NCBI RefSeq assembly: GCF_900110255.1
Contig: NZ_FODD01000005.1
Location: 1 to 64,000 of the forward strand
DNA length: 64,000 nt
DNA from: Actinacidiphila rubida
GTDB lineage: Bacteria > Actinomycetota > Actinomycetes > Streptomycetales > Streptomycetaceae
Direction of reading: 5' to 3'
Shown: in pieces, positions 25,677-35,081 of the stretch
Layout: every line of letters begins with the position of its first letter
How positions within the stretch are numbered: position 1 is the stretch's first letter
Notes under the pieces: model-generated
Database searches by the model: none
What the model saw: the letters and a program-made list of their open reading frames with translations, nothing else
Told to the model about the DNA's origin: nothing
Position numbers and translations under genes: made by a program

Positions 25677-26003
25677 CGTGCGGACAAGTCGACACGAGAC
25701 TCGGACCAAGTCGACAAATAGGTACACAGGCACCATCCAGCACCAGAGCGGTGCAGGTCATCCCGTGTCAGCCCAATTCTCTCGGGCAATCCTTGCGAGG
25801 GAACAGTTCTCACTCCAAAGAGAGTGTGAGCCGCGTTTGGGCGGGGAATCCATAGCCGAACACCGGCCCGGGGAAATGATCTCCGCACTTCTCCACAGAT
25901 CTTCCCCACACCCTGTGGACAAGGTGCGGAAAGTCTTCCGCAGCCTGTGGATAACTCCGGCCCCAGGGTCCCCGTCCGGCTTGATCAACTCCGGTTCTCC
26001 ACA
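25643..26003. promoter_or_regulatory. Cluster of DnaA-box-like sequences between pheA and serS
   Basis: Exact or near 9-mers: TTATCCACA at 25643, TGTGGACAA (reverse of TTGTCCACA, the Streptomyces consensus) at 25914, TGTGGATAA at 25946, and TTCTCCACA at 25889 and 25995. Partial matches TGTCCACC/G occur at about 25622 and 25632. The 570-base intergenic region is markedly AT-richer than the surrounding genes, and no gene was found in it. The reading as DnaA-binding sites is inferred from sequence only. Confidence 0.55.
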
Positions 26004-26151
26004 AGCCGGATGCCCCGGGGGAGGGACCGGCCGAAGTGGGTTGACCAGGGATTTTTCATGGTCATTTCCGGGCGTTTTTCGCTTTACCCGGCAAAGCGGA
26101 CAAAGATCGCATTACGCCCCTAAGTTGTCGCGTCCGGGGCCCTCGCGCCGG

Positions 26152-26157
26152 TAGCCT
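26152..26157 (+). promoter_or_regulatory. -10 element, probable leaderless promoter of serS
   Basis: TAGCCT lies six bases before the GTG start of serS with no Shine-Dalgarno sequence in between, as at pheA. Confidence 0.4.
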
Positions 26158-26163
26158 GTAGCC

Positions 26164-27453
26164 GTGATTGACCTTCGCCTGCTTCGTGAGGACCCCGACC
26201 GTGTGCGCGCGTCGCAGCGCGCCCGTGGAGAGGACGTCGCGCTCGTCGACTCCCTCCTCGCCGCCGACGAGCGGCGCAGGACCTCCGGTACCCGCTTCGA
26301 CCAGCTGCGCGCCGAGCAGAAGCAGCTGGGGAAGCTGATCCCCAAGGCGCAGGGCGAGGAGAAGGCCGAGCTGCTGCGGCGCACCAAGGAGCTCGCCGAC
26401 GCGGTCAAGGCCGCCGACACCGAGCAGCAGGAGGCCGCCGACGAGGCCCAGCGGCTGCTCCTGCAGATCGGCAACATCGTCCACCCGGACGCGCCGGTCG
26501 GCGGTGAGGAGGACTTCGTCGTCCTGGAGCAGCACGGCACCCCCCGCGACTTCGCCGCCGAGGGGTTCGCCCCGCGCGACCACCTGGAGCTCGGCGAGCT
26601 GCTCGGCGCCATCGACACCGAGCGCGGCGCCAAGGTCTCCGGCTCGCGCTTCTACTACCTCACCGGCGTCGGCGCGCTCCTGGAGCTCGCGCTGGTCAAC
26701 GCGGCCATGGCGCAGGCCACCGCGGCCGGCTTCACGCCGATGCTCACCCCCAACCTGGTCAAGCCCGCAGCGATGGCCGGCACCGGCTACCTCGGCCAGG
26801 TCGAGGACGACGTGTACCGGCTGGAGAAGGACGACCTCTACCTGGTCGGCACCTCCGAGGTCCCGCTGGCCGCCTACCACATGGACGAGATCCTCGAGGC
26901 GAACCGGCTGCCGCTGCGCTACGCCGGCTTCTCGTCCTGCTACCGGCGCGAGGCCGGTTCGTACGGCAAGGACACCCGCGGCATCTTCCGGGTGCACCAG
27001 TTCGACAAGGTGGAGATGTTCGTCTTCACCACGCCGGAGGAGGCCGAGGCCGAGCACCAGCGGCTGCTGGCCTGGGAGAAGCAGTGGCTCAGCTCCCTGG
27101 AACTGCCGTTCCAGGTGATCGAGCTGGCCTCCGGCGACCTGGGCGCGTCCGCGTCGCGGAAGTTCGACTGCGAGGCGTGGATCCCCACGCAGGGCAAGTA
27201 CCGCGAGCTGACGTCGACCTCCAACACCGACTCCTTCCAGGCCCGGCGCCTCAGCGTCCGGGTCCGGGACACCGGCGGCACCCGCCCGCTGGCGACGCTG
27301 AACGGCACGCTGTGCGCGGTGACCCGGACGATCGTGGCGCTGCTGGAGAACCACCAGCAGGCCGACGGCTCGGTCCGGGTGCCGGAGGTCCTGCGGCCGT
27401 ACCTCGGGGGCCGCGAGGTCCTGGAGCCGCTCGCCGCCGCCGCGGCCAAGTGA
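26164..27453 (+). CDS. serS: Seryl-tRNA synthetase
   Basis: 429 residues, GTG start. An N-terminal antiparallel coiled-coil arm (about 1-110, rich in Gln/Lys/Glu/Ala) binds the long variable arm of tRNA-Ser. The class II catalytic core follows, with motif 2 in [25 protein letters not shown] and motif 3 around [19 protein letters not shown]. Length and layout are standard. A tRNA-Ser gene is in this window but not linked. The next gene overlaps its stop by four bases. Confidence 0.97.
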   Translation: MIDLRLLREDPDRVRASQRARGEDVALVDSLLAADERRRTSGTRFDQLRAEQKQLGKLIPKAQGEEKAELLRRTKELADAVKAADTEQQEAADEAQRLLLQIGNIVHPDAPVGGEEDFVVLEQHGTPRDFAAEGFAPRDHLELGELLGAIDTERGAKVSGSRFYYLTGVGALLELALVNAAMAQATAAGFTPMLTPNLVKPAAMAGTGYLGQVEDDVYRLEKDDLYLVGTSEVPLAAYHMDEILEANRLPLRYAGFSSCYRREAGSYGKDTRGIFRVHQFDKVEMFVFTTPEEAEAEHQRLLAWEKQWLSSLELPFQVIELASGDLGASASRKFDCEAWIPTQGKYRELTSTSNTDSFQARRLSVRVRDTGGTRPLATLNGTLCAVTRTIVALLENHQQADGSVRVPEVLRPYLGGREVLEPLAAAAAK

Positions 27454-28304
27454 GCGCCCCCACCGGGTCCGCCGCCGGGCGGCCCGCCGCGTCCGGCCGC
27501 CCGCTGCCGTACCGGCTGGTCGCCACCGACCTCGACGGCACGCTGCTGCGCAGCGACAACACCGTGTCGCGGTCCTCGCGTGACGCGCTCGCCGCCGTGA
27601 CGGCGGCGGGCGCCGCGCACCTCATCGTCACCGGCCGCTCGGTCCCGTGGACCCGGCACGTGCTGGACGACCTGGGGTACCGGGGGCTGGCCGTGTGCGG
27701 TCAGGGCGCGCAGGTCTACGACGCGGGCGCGCACCGCCTGCTGACGTCGGTGACGCTGGACCGGCAGCTGGCCGGGCTGGCGCTGGCCAAGATCGAGGCC
27801 GAGGTCGGCCCGGTCGCGATAGCCGCCAGCCGGGACGGCCTGAGCGGCGAGGTGCTCGTCGGCGAGGGGTACGTCTACCACCCCGAGCTGCCGGTCATCC
27901 ACATGGCCGACACCACCGAGCTGTGGGCCGAGCCGATCAACAAGATCTACATCCAGCACCGCGGGCTGGGCGACGACGGCCTGGCGCGCGCCGCGCAGGC
28001 CGCGGCCGGCGACCTGGTGGGCGTGACGATGGCGGGCGAGGGCATCGTCGAGCTGCTGCCGCTGGGCCTGACCAAGGCCACCGGCCTGTCCCTGGCGGCG
28101 CGCCGCCTGGGTGTGACGGCCGCCGAGACCATCGCCTTCGGCGACATGCCCAACGACGTACCGATGTTCGCCTGGGCCGGGTACGGCGTGGCCATGGCCA
28201 ACGCGCACCCCGACCTGAAGGCGGTCGCGGACGAGGTCACGCTGTCCAACGACGAGGACGGCATCGCGGTCGTGCTGGAGCGGGTCTTCGGCGCGGTGGC
28301 CTGA
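27450..28304 (+). CDS. HAD-superfamily (Cof-type) hydrolase
   Basis: 284 residues from a GTG that overlaps the serS stop (GTGA). HAD motifs: motif [13 protein letters not shown], motif II IVTGRS, motif III Lys in [16 protein letters not shown] and motif [19 protein letters not shown], with a type IIB cap between. It is a cytoplasmic phosphatase of unknown substrate, probably a sugar phosphate or nucleotide. A paralogue lies at 44604. Its 3' end converges with the rhomboid-like gene four bases away. Confidence 0.92.
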   Translation: MSAPTGSAAGRPAASGRPLPYRLVATDLDGTLLRSDNTVSRSSRDALAAVTAAGAAHLIVTGRSVPWTRHVLDDLGYRGLAVCGQGAQVYDAGAHRLLTSVTLDRQLAGLALAKIEAEVGPVAIAASRDGLSGEVLVGEGYVYHPELPVIHMADTTELWAEPINKIYIQHRGLGDDGLARAAQAAAGDLVGVTMAGEGIVELLPLGLTKATGLSLAARRLGVTAAETIAFGDMPNDVPMFAWAGYGVAMANAHPDLKAVADEVTLSNDEDGIAVVLERVFGAVA

Positions 28305-28308
28305 CCCG

Positions 28309-29049
28309 TCAGCCGGACCGTTTCACGCGGGCGGCCTCGCCCCGGGCCGGCCGGCGGGAGGGCAGCGGCGAGGTCACCGCGTGGCAGCACAGCCCGATCA
28401 GGACCGCCGTCAGATGGCCGAGGTCGGTGAACGAGCCCTTCCGCAGCAGCTGGGAGGTGAAGAACCCCAGCACGCCCAGCAGGTAGAGCCAGCGCCAGGG
28501 CCGCGGCACCCGGTAGGCGAGCACGCCCACCACGCCGGCCAGCCCGTAGCTGACCCCGATGTCGATGGTGTCCGCGAGCGAGCGCGGCAGATGGTCGTGG
28601 CGGATCCCGAAGAACACCGCCTTCTGGCTGACCAGGGTGGCCCCGACATGGGCGAGGGTGGCGACGAACAGCCACCGCGCGGTCCCGAGCCAGCGTTCCG
28701 CGGTCGCGTGCACCAGCTCGAACAGGGCGGCGTAGAACAGCAGCCCGGACGGCGTCTCGATCCAGAACGCGCTGGCGACCAGTACGCGGACCGGGTGAGT
28801 GTGCAGTTCGACGAGGTTGGTGCTGACGTGGTGCAGCAGGTACAGGCGCAGGCGCGGGGACAGGCCCGCGGCTATCGAGGTGGTGACGGCGAGGACCAGC
28901 AGCCACACATGGGTGCCGGGCGCCGAACGGACCCAGCCGGCGACGGCACGGAGCGCTCCGCGGGCGGTGACGCGGCGCCGCAGCGCGGCGGCCCGGGGGA
29001 ACACACGGCCCGGCGGGGGCGGGGAGGTCTCCTGGACTTCTGGGGCCAC
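28309..29049 (-). CDS. Rhomboid-like integral membrane protein
   Basis: 246 residues, GTG start, about six predicted helices after a Pro/Arg-rich cytoplasmic tail. The order of segments resembles rhomboid folds: ELVHATAERWLGTARWLF, then DIGVSYGLAGVVGVLAY and GHLTAVLIGLCCH. A possible Ser (GVSYG) and His (GHLTAV) are at the positions of the rhomboid dyad, but the canonical GxSG is not exact, so proteolytic activity is uncertain. No other family recognised. Confidence 0.75.
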   Translation of the reverse strand: MAPEVQETSPPPPGRVFPRAAALRRRVTARGALRAVAGWVRSAPGTHVWLLVLAVTTSIAAGLSPRLRLYLLHHVSTNLVELHTHPVRVLVASAFWIETPSGLLFYAALFELVHATAERWLGTARWLFVATLAHVGATLVSQKAVFFGIRHDHLPRSLADTIDIGVSYGLAGVVGVLAYRVPRPWRWLYLLGVLGFFTSQLLRKGSFTDLGHLTAVLIGLCCHAVTSPLPSRRPARGEAARVKRSG

Positions 29050-29137
29050 GCCTCAGTCTTAACCGGCGGCCTGTGAGCCCGCTGGGTGAGCACACCCCCG
29101 GGCCCACTGCCGCCGTCCGGGTGAACGTGGGCCGCGC

Positions 29138-29932
29138 TCACTCCTCCCCGGCGAGCTTGAGCGTGGCCAGTTTGCGCACCGCGAACCAGGTGGCCGCCGC
29201 GGTGACCAGCACCAGCAGCACCACTCCGGTGGTCAGCGACACGTCGGAGGTGACCGCCGAGCCGGCGCTCAGGTGCTGGGCGACCGCCAGCGACCACTGC
29301 TGGACGCTCAGGGTGCGGGCGCCGGGCACCACGTTGCCGATGACGCCCTCCCACACCAGCGCGTAGACCAGCCCGACGACCACCGCGTGCCGGGTGATGA
29401 CGCCCAGCATCAGGAAGATCGCGGAGTAGGCGACGGAGGCGACGGCCGCGGCGACGGCGAACGCCACCGCGAGGCGCTGCCCGTTGCCGTTGAGCACGAA
29501 TCCGGCGAGCAGCGTCGGGATCGCGCAGAACGCGATGCTCACGGCCATGGCCACCAGCAGCTTGGTGCTGATGATGGTGGCGCGCTTGATCGGCTTGGCC
29601 AGCAGGTAGACGATCGAGCCGTCGTCGATCTCCGGCCCGATGGCGCCGGTGCCGGCGATCACGCCGATCAGCGGCACCATCGCGCTGAGCGCGAAGCCCT
29701 GCAGCAGGTTGGCGGTGGTCGTGTCGTCCTGGCCGGCGAGCGCGCGGACCGCGCTGACGATGACCAGCAGCAGCAGCGGCAGCGCGAGCAGCAGCAGGGC
29801 GCGGCGGCGCCCCAGCAGGGCGCGGTAGGTGAGCCGGCCGACGGTCGCGTGGTAGATCCCGGCCTGGACCGGCGCCAGGGCCGGCGGGTTCGGGGTGTGC
29901 ACTCCGGCGGGGCCGGCAGCGGTGGTGGACAT
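29138..29932 (-). CDS. ABC transporter permease (second module)
   Basis: 264 residues with six hydrophobic segments of the ABC-2 type (ALLLLALPLLLLVIVSAVRAL, ALSAMVPLIGVIAGTGAIG, VVLLVLVTAAATWFAV). An EIDDGSIVYLLAKPIKR motif after helix 2 is typical of ABC-2 permeases. It starts 12 bases after the partner ATPase and is the last gene of a four-gene operon. Substrate unknown. Confidence 0.9.
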   Translation of the reverse strand: MSTTAAGPAGVHTPNPPALAPVQAGIYHATVGRLTYRALLGRRRALLLLALPLLLLVIVSAVRALAGQDDTTTANLLQGFALSAMVPLIGVIAGTGAIGPEIDDGSIVYLLAKPIKRATIISTKLLVAMAVSIAFCAIPTLLAGFVLNGNGQRLAVAFAVAAAVASVAYSAIFLMLGVITRHAVVVGLVYALVWEGVIGNVVPGARTLSVQQWSLAVAQHLSAGSAVTSDVSLTTGVVLLVLVTAAATWFAVRKLATLKLAGEE

Positions 29933-29944
29933 GCGCGCGGCTCC

Positions 29945-30862
29945 TTACGCCGTGACCAGGTAGGAGAAGACGCTCTCCAGGGACTCGTCGGACGGCGAGA
30001 CCGTGAAGAGCCGGATGCCGTGGTCGCGGGCGATCCGGGGCAGGAACTCGGTGAACGCGGCGAAGTCGACGGCCTGGATGCGCAGCGCCTTCTCCGTCCA
30101 GTCCAGTTCGATGCCGGCCGTCGAGGCGTGGGCGATGAGCACCGACGCCAGCTGCCGGTCGTCGCTGGAACGGACCAGGTAGCGGTGCGGGCGGTCGGTC
30201 ATCAGCCGGCGGATCTTGCGGAAGTCGCCGGACGCGGCGTGCCGGCCCGCCACCACCACCTCGATGTGGTGCGCGAGTTGCTCGACCTCCTCCAGGATGT
30301 GGGAGGAGAACAGCACGGTGCGGCCCTCGGCGCCCATCCGCCGGAGCAGGTCCATCAGGTGCAGCCGCTGGCGGGGGTCCATGCCGTTGAACGGCTCGTC
30401 CAGCAGCAGCACCGACGGGTCGTGGACCAGCGCGGACGCCATCTTGGCGCGCTGCCGCATGCCCTTGCTGTACGTCTCGATGCGCCGGTCCTGCGCGTAC
30501 TCCATCTCGACGGTGGCCAGCGCCCGCTGGGCGGCGGCGCCCGGGTCGGGCAGGCCGTGCAGCTCGGCGTTGGCGACGACGAACTCGCGGGCGGTCAGGA
30601 AGTCGTACATCGACTCCCGCTCGGGCACGATGCCGATCTGCCGGTAGGCCTGCTCGTTGCGCCAGATCGCGGCCCCGTCGAGGGTGACCGCGCCGGTGGA
30701 CGGGGACAGGAACCCGGCCATCATGTTGATCAGGGTGGACTTGCCGGCCCCGTTGGGCCCGAGCAGCCCGGTCACGCCGGGGCCGATGGACATGGTGATG
30801 TCGTTGACCGCCACCACGTTGCCGAACCAGCGCGACGCCTTGTCGATGCCGATCGTCGTCAC
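29945..30862 (-). CDS. ABC transporter ATP-binding protein (second module)
   Basis: 305 residues from GTG 30862, overlapping the preceding permease stop by four bases. Walker A GPNGAGKSTLI, Q-loop IGIVPERESMYDFL, signature YSKGMRQRAKMASALVHDP, Walker B LLLDEPFNGMD and H-loop SSHIL are all intact. The signature begins YSKGM instead of LSGGQ, as is common in ABC-2 exporters. Roughly 90 extra C-terminal residues form a regulatory-type domain. Confidence 0.93.
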   Translation of the reverse strand: MTTIGIDKASRWFGNVVAVNDITMSIGPGVTGLLGPNGAGKSTLINMMAGFLSPSTGAVTLDGAAIWRNEQAYRQIGIVPERESMYDFLTAREFVVANAELHGLPDPGAAAQRALATVEMEYAQDRRIETYSKGMRQRAKMASALVHDPSVLLLDEPFNGMDPRQRLHLMDLLRRMGAEGRTVLFSSHILEEVEQLAHHIEVVVAGRHAASGDFRKIRRLMTDRPHRYLVRSSDDRQLASVLIAHASTAGIELDWTEKALRIQAVDFAAFTEFLPRIARDHGIRLFTVSPSDESLESVFSYLVTA

Positions 30863-31797
30863 GACAGGCCCACCTTCCGGTAGCGGCGCATCAGCAGCCC
30901 GAAGCAGGCCGCGACGACCCCGAGCAGGATCAGGAGGTACACCAGGCCGGCCCCGGCGTTCGGCGGGCCGGACGCCTCGGGGAACGCGGACTGCGCGCCG
31001 AGGAACCAGGTCTGGAAGCCGTCGATCAGGGTGATCGGCGAGAACAGGCCGAGCCAGCCGATGACGTCGTAATTCTCCTGGCTGGCGGCGACGCCCTGGA
31101 CGCTGGACACCGCACCGTAAGAGATGACGAACACGGCGATGATCGCGGCCACGCCGAACCCGCGGCGGGGGGTGACGGCGGCGATCACCAGCCCTATGCC
31201 GGCGAAGAGGAGGGAGAGCAGGACGACGGACACCAGGCCCTTCGCAAACCCGGCGGTCTGGTCGCCGAAGTCGAGCTTCGCGAGCAGCGCGCCGACGTAG
31301 AGGATGAGCAGCGGAAGCGCGGTCAGCAGGAACAGCGCGGTGGCCAGCGCCGCGAACTTCGCGGCGACGTAGTCGATCCGCTCGATCGGCCGCGAGAAGT
31401 ACAGCGGGGTGGTCTTGAAGCGCAGGTCGCGCGAGACGGACTGCGGCGCCTGCGACGCCACGAACAGGGTGATGACCGCCTGCAGGATGACCGCGTAACG
31501 GGTGTACGCGACCGGCAGGTGGGTCATGTGCGTGAAGACCGTGACCGCCACCATGATCAGCGCCGGCGCGCACATCGCGCCCAGCAGGATCATCGGCAGC
31601 ACCTTGGACTTGGCACTGCGGCCCAGCCCGTACGCGCCGCGCAGGCTCTGGCTGAACAGCGACTTGCGGGCATAGGCCCGGCCCAGGCGCGGGCCCTCGT
31701 ACTCGCGGTAGCCGATGTTGTGGATGACGTCGGTGGGCGACGCCCCGGGTGCCGCGGGCGGCGGGCCCGGGACCGCTGCCACGTCAGGCTGCGTCAC
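30859..31797 (-). CDS. ABC transporter permease (first module)
   Basis: 312 residues. A cytoplasmic Pro-rich N terminus with the motif NIGYREYEGPRLGR precedes six hydrophobic segments (MILLGAMCAPALIMVAVTVF, LLSLLFAGIGLVIAAVTP, LVYLLILLGVVAACFGLLM). SRDLRFKTTPLYFSRPIER is the ABC-2 amphipathic motif. It overlaps the upstream ATPase by 14 bases. Substrate unknown. Confidence 0.9.
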   Translation of the reverse strand: MTQPDVAAVPGPPPAAPGASPTDVIHNIGYREYEGPRLGRAYARKSLFSQSLRGAYGLGRSAKSKVLPMILLGAMCAPALIMVAVTVFTHMTHLPVAYTRYAVILQAVITLFVASQAPQSVSRDLRFKTTPLYFSRPIERIDYVAAKFAALATALFLLTALPLLILYVGALLAKLDFGDQTAGFAKGLVSVVLLSLLFAGIGLVIAAVTPRRGFGVAAIIAVFVISYGAVSSVQGVAASQENYDVIGWLGLFSPITLIDGFQTWFLGAQSAFPEASGPPNAGAGLVYLLILLGVVAACFGLLMRRYRKVGLS

Positions 31798-32776
31798 GGC
31801 CGTCTCCTTCCTGCGCGGTTCCCGCCGCGGCCGGGGTCGTGCCGGCCCCGTCGCCGGCGTCGGTCTCGTCGGTCTCGTCGGTCTCGTCGGTGAACAGTTC
31901 GGCGATGCGGTGGCGGCGCTGCTCCATGCGGGCCAGGCCGACGCCGAGTTGGGCCACCGCGTCGCGCACCAGGTCGTAGGTGCCGTCGTCCGCGATGTCG
32001 ACCAGCAGCAGGTGGCCGCTGGCCTGCACGGTGAGCCCGGCCGCGTCGAGCATGGCGAGCAGGTCGTGCTCGCGGTCGGTGACCTCGACCGCGAGCGAGG
32101 CGGTGGCCTGGGTGAACTCGCTGGTGGAGGAGGCCCGCAGCAGCTTCCCGCCGTCGATGACGACGATGTGGTCGCTGGTGCGCTCCAGTTCGCCGAGCAG
32201 GTGCGAGGTGACCAGCACCGAGATGCCGAAGTCGGTGTGGACGCGGCGGATCAGGCCCAGCATCTCGTCCCGGCCGGCCGGGTCCAGGCCGTTCGTCGGC
32301 TCGTCCAGCAGAACCAGCTTCGGGTCGTGCACCAGGGCCTGCGCCAGCTTCACGCGCTGCTTCATGCCGGTGGAGTAGCCGCCCATCGGGCGGTACCGCT
32401 CCTCGTACAGGCCGACGTGCCGCAGGGTGTCCGCGGTGCGTTCACGGGCCGCGGTCGGCGGCAGCCCCGACATCCGGGCCATGTGCACGACGAACTCGGT
32501 CGCCGACACGTCCGGCGGCAGGCAGTCGTGCTCGGGCATGTAGCCGACGAGGCCGCGGATCTCGGCGCCGTCGGTCGCCACGTCGAGTCCGAGCACGCGT
32601 GCACGACCCTCGGTGGCCGGGGACAGCCCCAGCAGGATCTTGATCAGGGTCGATTTGCCGGCCCCGTTGGCCCCCACCAGCCCGGTCACGCCGGGGGTGA
32701 CGTCCACGGTCAGCCGGTCGAGAGCGGTCACCCTCGGGTACCGCTTGCTCAGGCTTTCGGTAGCGATCACAGTCAC
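31784..32776 (-). CDS. ABC transporter ATP-binding protein (first module)
   Basis: 330 residues, GTG start. Walker A GANGAGKSTLI, Q-loop VGYMPEHD, signature YSTGMKQRVKLAQALVHDP, Walker B LVLLDEPTNGLDP and H-loop TSHLL are intact. The C-terminal tail contains a TDETDETDETD run encoded by a 9-nt tandem repeat (about 31859-31888), followed by an Ala/Gly-rich end. First gene of the four-gene double-ABC operon, divergent from the SDR fusion gene. Confidence 0.93.
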   Translation of the reverse strand: MTVIATESLSKRYPRVTALDRLTVDVTPGVTGLVGANGAGKSTLIKILLGLSPATEGRARVLGLDVATDGAEIRGLVGYMPEHDCLPPDVSATEFVVHMARMSGLPPTAARERTADTLRHVGLYEERYRPMGGYSTGMKQRVKLAQALVHDPKLVLLDEPTNGLDPAGRDEMLGLIRRVHTDFGISVLVTSHLLGELERTSDHIVVIDGGKLLRASSTSEFTQATASLAVEVTDREHDLLAMLDAAGLTVQASGHLLLVDIADDGTYDLVRDAVAQLGVGLARMEQRRHRIAELFTDETDETDETDAGDGAGTTPAAAGTAQEGDGRDAA

Positions 32777-33024
32777 GGGACGACCGTAGTGGCCCGCGCC
32801 ACACCCGTGGATCCGTCGGGAGTCTCTTCTTCACGTCGTCCTGCGGGCTGACGTCCCGTAGGGGTCCCGGCCCGGAGGAGGAGCCCAGGTCGGGTGGTCG
32901 ACCGGGCGCCGGGGACCGGTCCGGCCGCCCGGCGGGTTTTCCACAGGCCGACCGGGGGCCTTGACCCTCCCATCGACGGATGTCACATTGATCCGTGTCA
33001 TCGTCGTGCGGGGCTTGAGGGCGG

Positions 33025-34956
33025 GTGAGGACCGTGGAGGACGTGAACGGCCCGGAGGAGCCGGGCGGGCCGGAGGAGCGGTACGTGACCGGCGCCGACG
33101 GGGTACGGCTGTGCGTCGCGGAGTACGGCGACCCGTCGCTGCCCACGGTGGTGCTGCTGCACGGCTACCCGGACAGCAAGGAGGTCTGGTCCGGCGTGGC
33201 CCTGCGGCTGGCCGGCGGCGAAGGCGGCAGCGGCGGCAGCAACGGCAACGGCCCCTCCGCCCGCGCCTTTCATGTCGTGCTCTACGACGTGCGCGGGCAC
33301 GGCCGTTCGGCCGCGCCCGAACCCCTGCGCGGCGGGTTCACCCTGGAGAAGCTGACCGAGGACTTCCTCGCGGTGGCCGACGCCGTCAGCCCGGACGAGC
33401 CGGTGCACCTGGTCGGGCACGACTGGGGCTCGGTGCAGGGCTGGGAGTTCGCGACGGTGCCCGCGACCGCCGGCAGGATCTCCTCGTTCACCTCGATCTC
33501 CGGGCCCTGCCTCGACCACTTCGGCCACTGGATCCGCCGCCGGGTGCGCCGCCCGACCCCGCGGCACGCGGCCCAGGTGCTCGGCCAGGGCGCCAAGTCC
33601 TGGTACGTGTACGCGCTGCACACGCCCGTCCTGCCGGAGCTGGCCTGGCGCGGCGTGCTCGGCCGGCAGTGGCCCAAGCTGCTCGCCCGCGTCGAGAAGC
33701 TGCCCTCCGACGGCTATCCGACCGCCTCCCTCGGGGAGGACGCGGCGCACGGCGCCTGGCTCTACCGCGACAACGTCCGCAAGCGGCTGGGCAGTCCGCG
33801 CGACGACGCCTTCGCCCACGTGCCGGTGCAGCTGATCACGCCGACCGGCGACGCGTTCCTGTCCGAACGGCTCTATGACGACCTCGACGCCTGGGTCCCC
33901 GAGCTGACCCGGCGCACCCTGGACGCCAAGCACTGGGTACCGCGCTCCCGGCCGGACCAACTGGCCCGGTGGATCGCCGAGTTCGCGACCGCCGCCGAAG
34001 GGGGGCAGGCACTGCCCGGCACAGGGGTTCGGGCAGCGCCGGCTCCCGCCACCGCCGGGACGGGCCGCAGGACCAAGGGGAAGGACGGCACCGGGAGGAC
34101 CGGCGTGCTCGGCAAGGCGCTGCCCGCCGCGCGCGAGCGGTTCGCCGGGCAGCTCGTGCTGGTCACCGGCGCGGCCAGCGGGATCGGCCGCTGCACGGCC
34201 CTGGCCTTCGCCGAGGCCGGTGCCCGCGTAATCGCCGTCGACCGGAACGCCGAAGGGGCCGAGGAGACCGTCGAGTCGGCACTGGCGGCAGGTGCGGCCG
34301 GGGCCTGGGCCGAGGTGGTCGACGTCTCCGACGGGGAGGCGATGGAGCGGCTGGCCGCCCGCACCGCCGAGGCGCACGGCATCCCCGACGTGGTGGTGAA
34401 CAACGCGGGCATCGGCCTGGCCGGCCGCTTCCTGGACACCACGGCCGAGGACTGGAAGCGGGTCCTCGACGTCAACCTGTGGGGCGTCATCCACGGCTGC
34501 CGCGCGTTCGGGAGCCGGATGGTCGAGCGCGGCCAGGGCGGCCACATCGTCAACACCGCCTCCGCCGCGGCCTTCCAGCCCTCGAAGTCGCTGCCCGCGT
34601 ACAGCACCTCCAAGGCCGCGGTGCTGATGCTCAGCGAGTGCCTGCGGGCCGAACTGGCGCCGCACGGCATCGGCGTGACCGCGATATGCCCCGGCCTCGT
34701 CGACACCCCCATCACCCGCAGCGCCCGGCACGCCGGGGTCGGCGAGGAGGAGCAGGAGCGGCGAAGGGCCAAGTCGGCCAGGCTCTACCGGCTGCGCAAC
34801 TACCCGCCGGAGAAGGTCGCCAGGGCGATCGTGCGCGCCGTCCGGCAGGACGCGGCGGTGGTCGCCGTGACCGCGGAGGCCCGCGGCGCCCGGCTGCTGT
34901 CCCGGCTGTCGCCCCGGGCGCTGCGCGCGCTCGCCCGGGTCGAACCGCCGCTCTGA
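33025..34956 (+). CDS. Alpha/beta hydrolase-SDR oxidoreductase fusion protein
   Basis: 643 residues from GTG 33025 (GTGs at 33034 and 33043 are alternatives). Residues 1-315 are an alpha/beta hydrolase with LLHGYPDSKEVW, a GHDWGS elbow (about 130-135) and a late His in DAKHWVPRSRPDQL; Asp in the elbow is the nucleophile type of epoxide hydrolases and haloalkane dehalogenases. Residues about 370-640 are a short-chain dehydrogenase with TGAASGIGR, NNAGIG and YSTSK (catalytic Tyr and Lys, about 525). A Gly/Lys-rich linker joins them. It probably oxidises or reduces a hydrophobic substrate. Followed by a metal-dependent hydrolase and a MerR gene. Confidence 0.9.
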   Translation: MRTVEDVNGPEEPGGPEERYVTGADGVRLCVAEYGDPSLPTVVLLHGYPDSKEVWSGVALRLAGGEGGSGGSNGNGPSARAFHVVLYDVRGHGRSAAPEPLRGGFTLEKLTEDFLAVADAVSPDEPVHLVGHDWGSVQGWEFATVPATAGRISSFTSISGPCLDHFGHWIRRRVRRPTPRHAAQVLGQGAKSWYVYALHTPVLPELAWRGVLGRQWPKLLARVEKLPSDGYPTASLGEDAAHGAWLYRDNVRKRLGSPRDDAFAHVPVQLITPTGDAFLSERLYDDLDAWVPELTRRTLDAKHWVPRSRPDQLARWIAEFATAAEGGQALPGTGVRAAPAPATAGTGRRTKGKDGTGRTGVLGKALPAARERFAGQLVLVTGAASGIGRCTALAFAEAGARVIAVDRNAEGAEETVESALAAGAAGAWAEVVDVSDGEAMERLAARTAEAHGIPDVVVNNAGIGLAGRFLDTTAEDWKRVLDVNLWGVIHGCRAFGSRMVERGQGGHIVNTASAAAFQPSKSLPAYSTSKAAVLMLSECLRAELAPHGIGVTAICPGLVDTPITRSARHAGVGEEEQERRRAKSARLYRLRNYPPEKVARAIVRAVRQDAAVVAVTAEARGARLLSRLSPRALRALARVEPPL

Positions 34957-35081
34957 CCCGCTCTGATCCGCGCCGACGCCGGGACGCCGCGGTCCGGAAC
35001 CGCCCCGGCGCCCCACCGGCCCGCTTCTTGATGGCCCCGCCCACCCCCCGCTCGTCCCCCCATCGGCAAGGAGGCCGATCC

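Noticed and set aside
25642-26003. The DnaA-box cluster as oriC itself
   Set aside because: No dnaA, dnaN, rpmH or parAB genes are nearby and the box number is far below that of a Streptomyces oriC.
28318-28334. GTTTCACG near 28320 as a parS site
   Set aside because: Only the left half-site matches; the right half is GCGGGCG.
31859-31888. Short tandem repeat in the ABC ATPase as a CRISPR-like array
   Set aside because: A 9-bp in-frame microsatellite coding TDE with no spacers. No CRISPR array was seen anywhere in the window.
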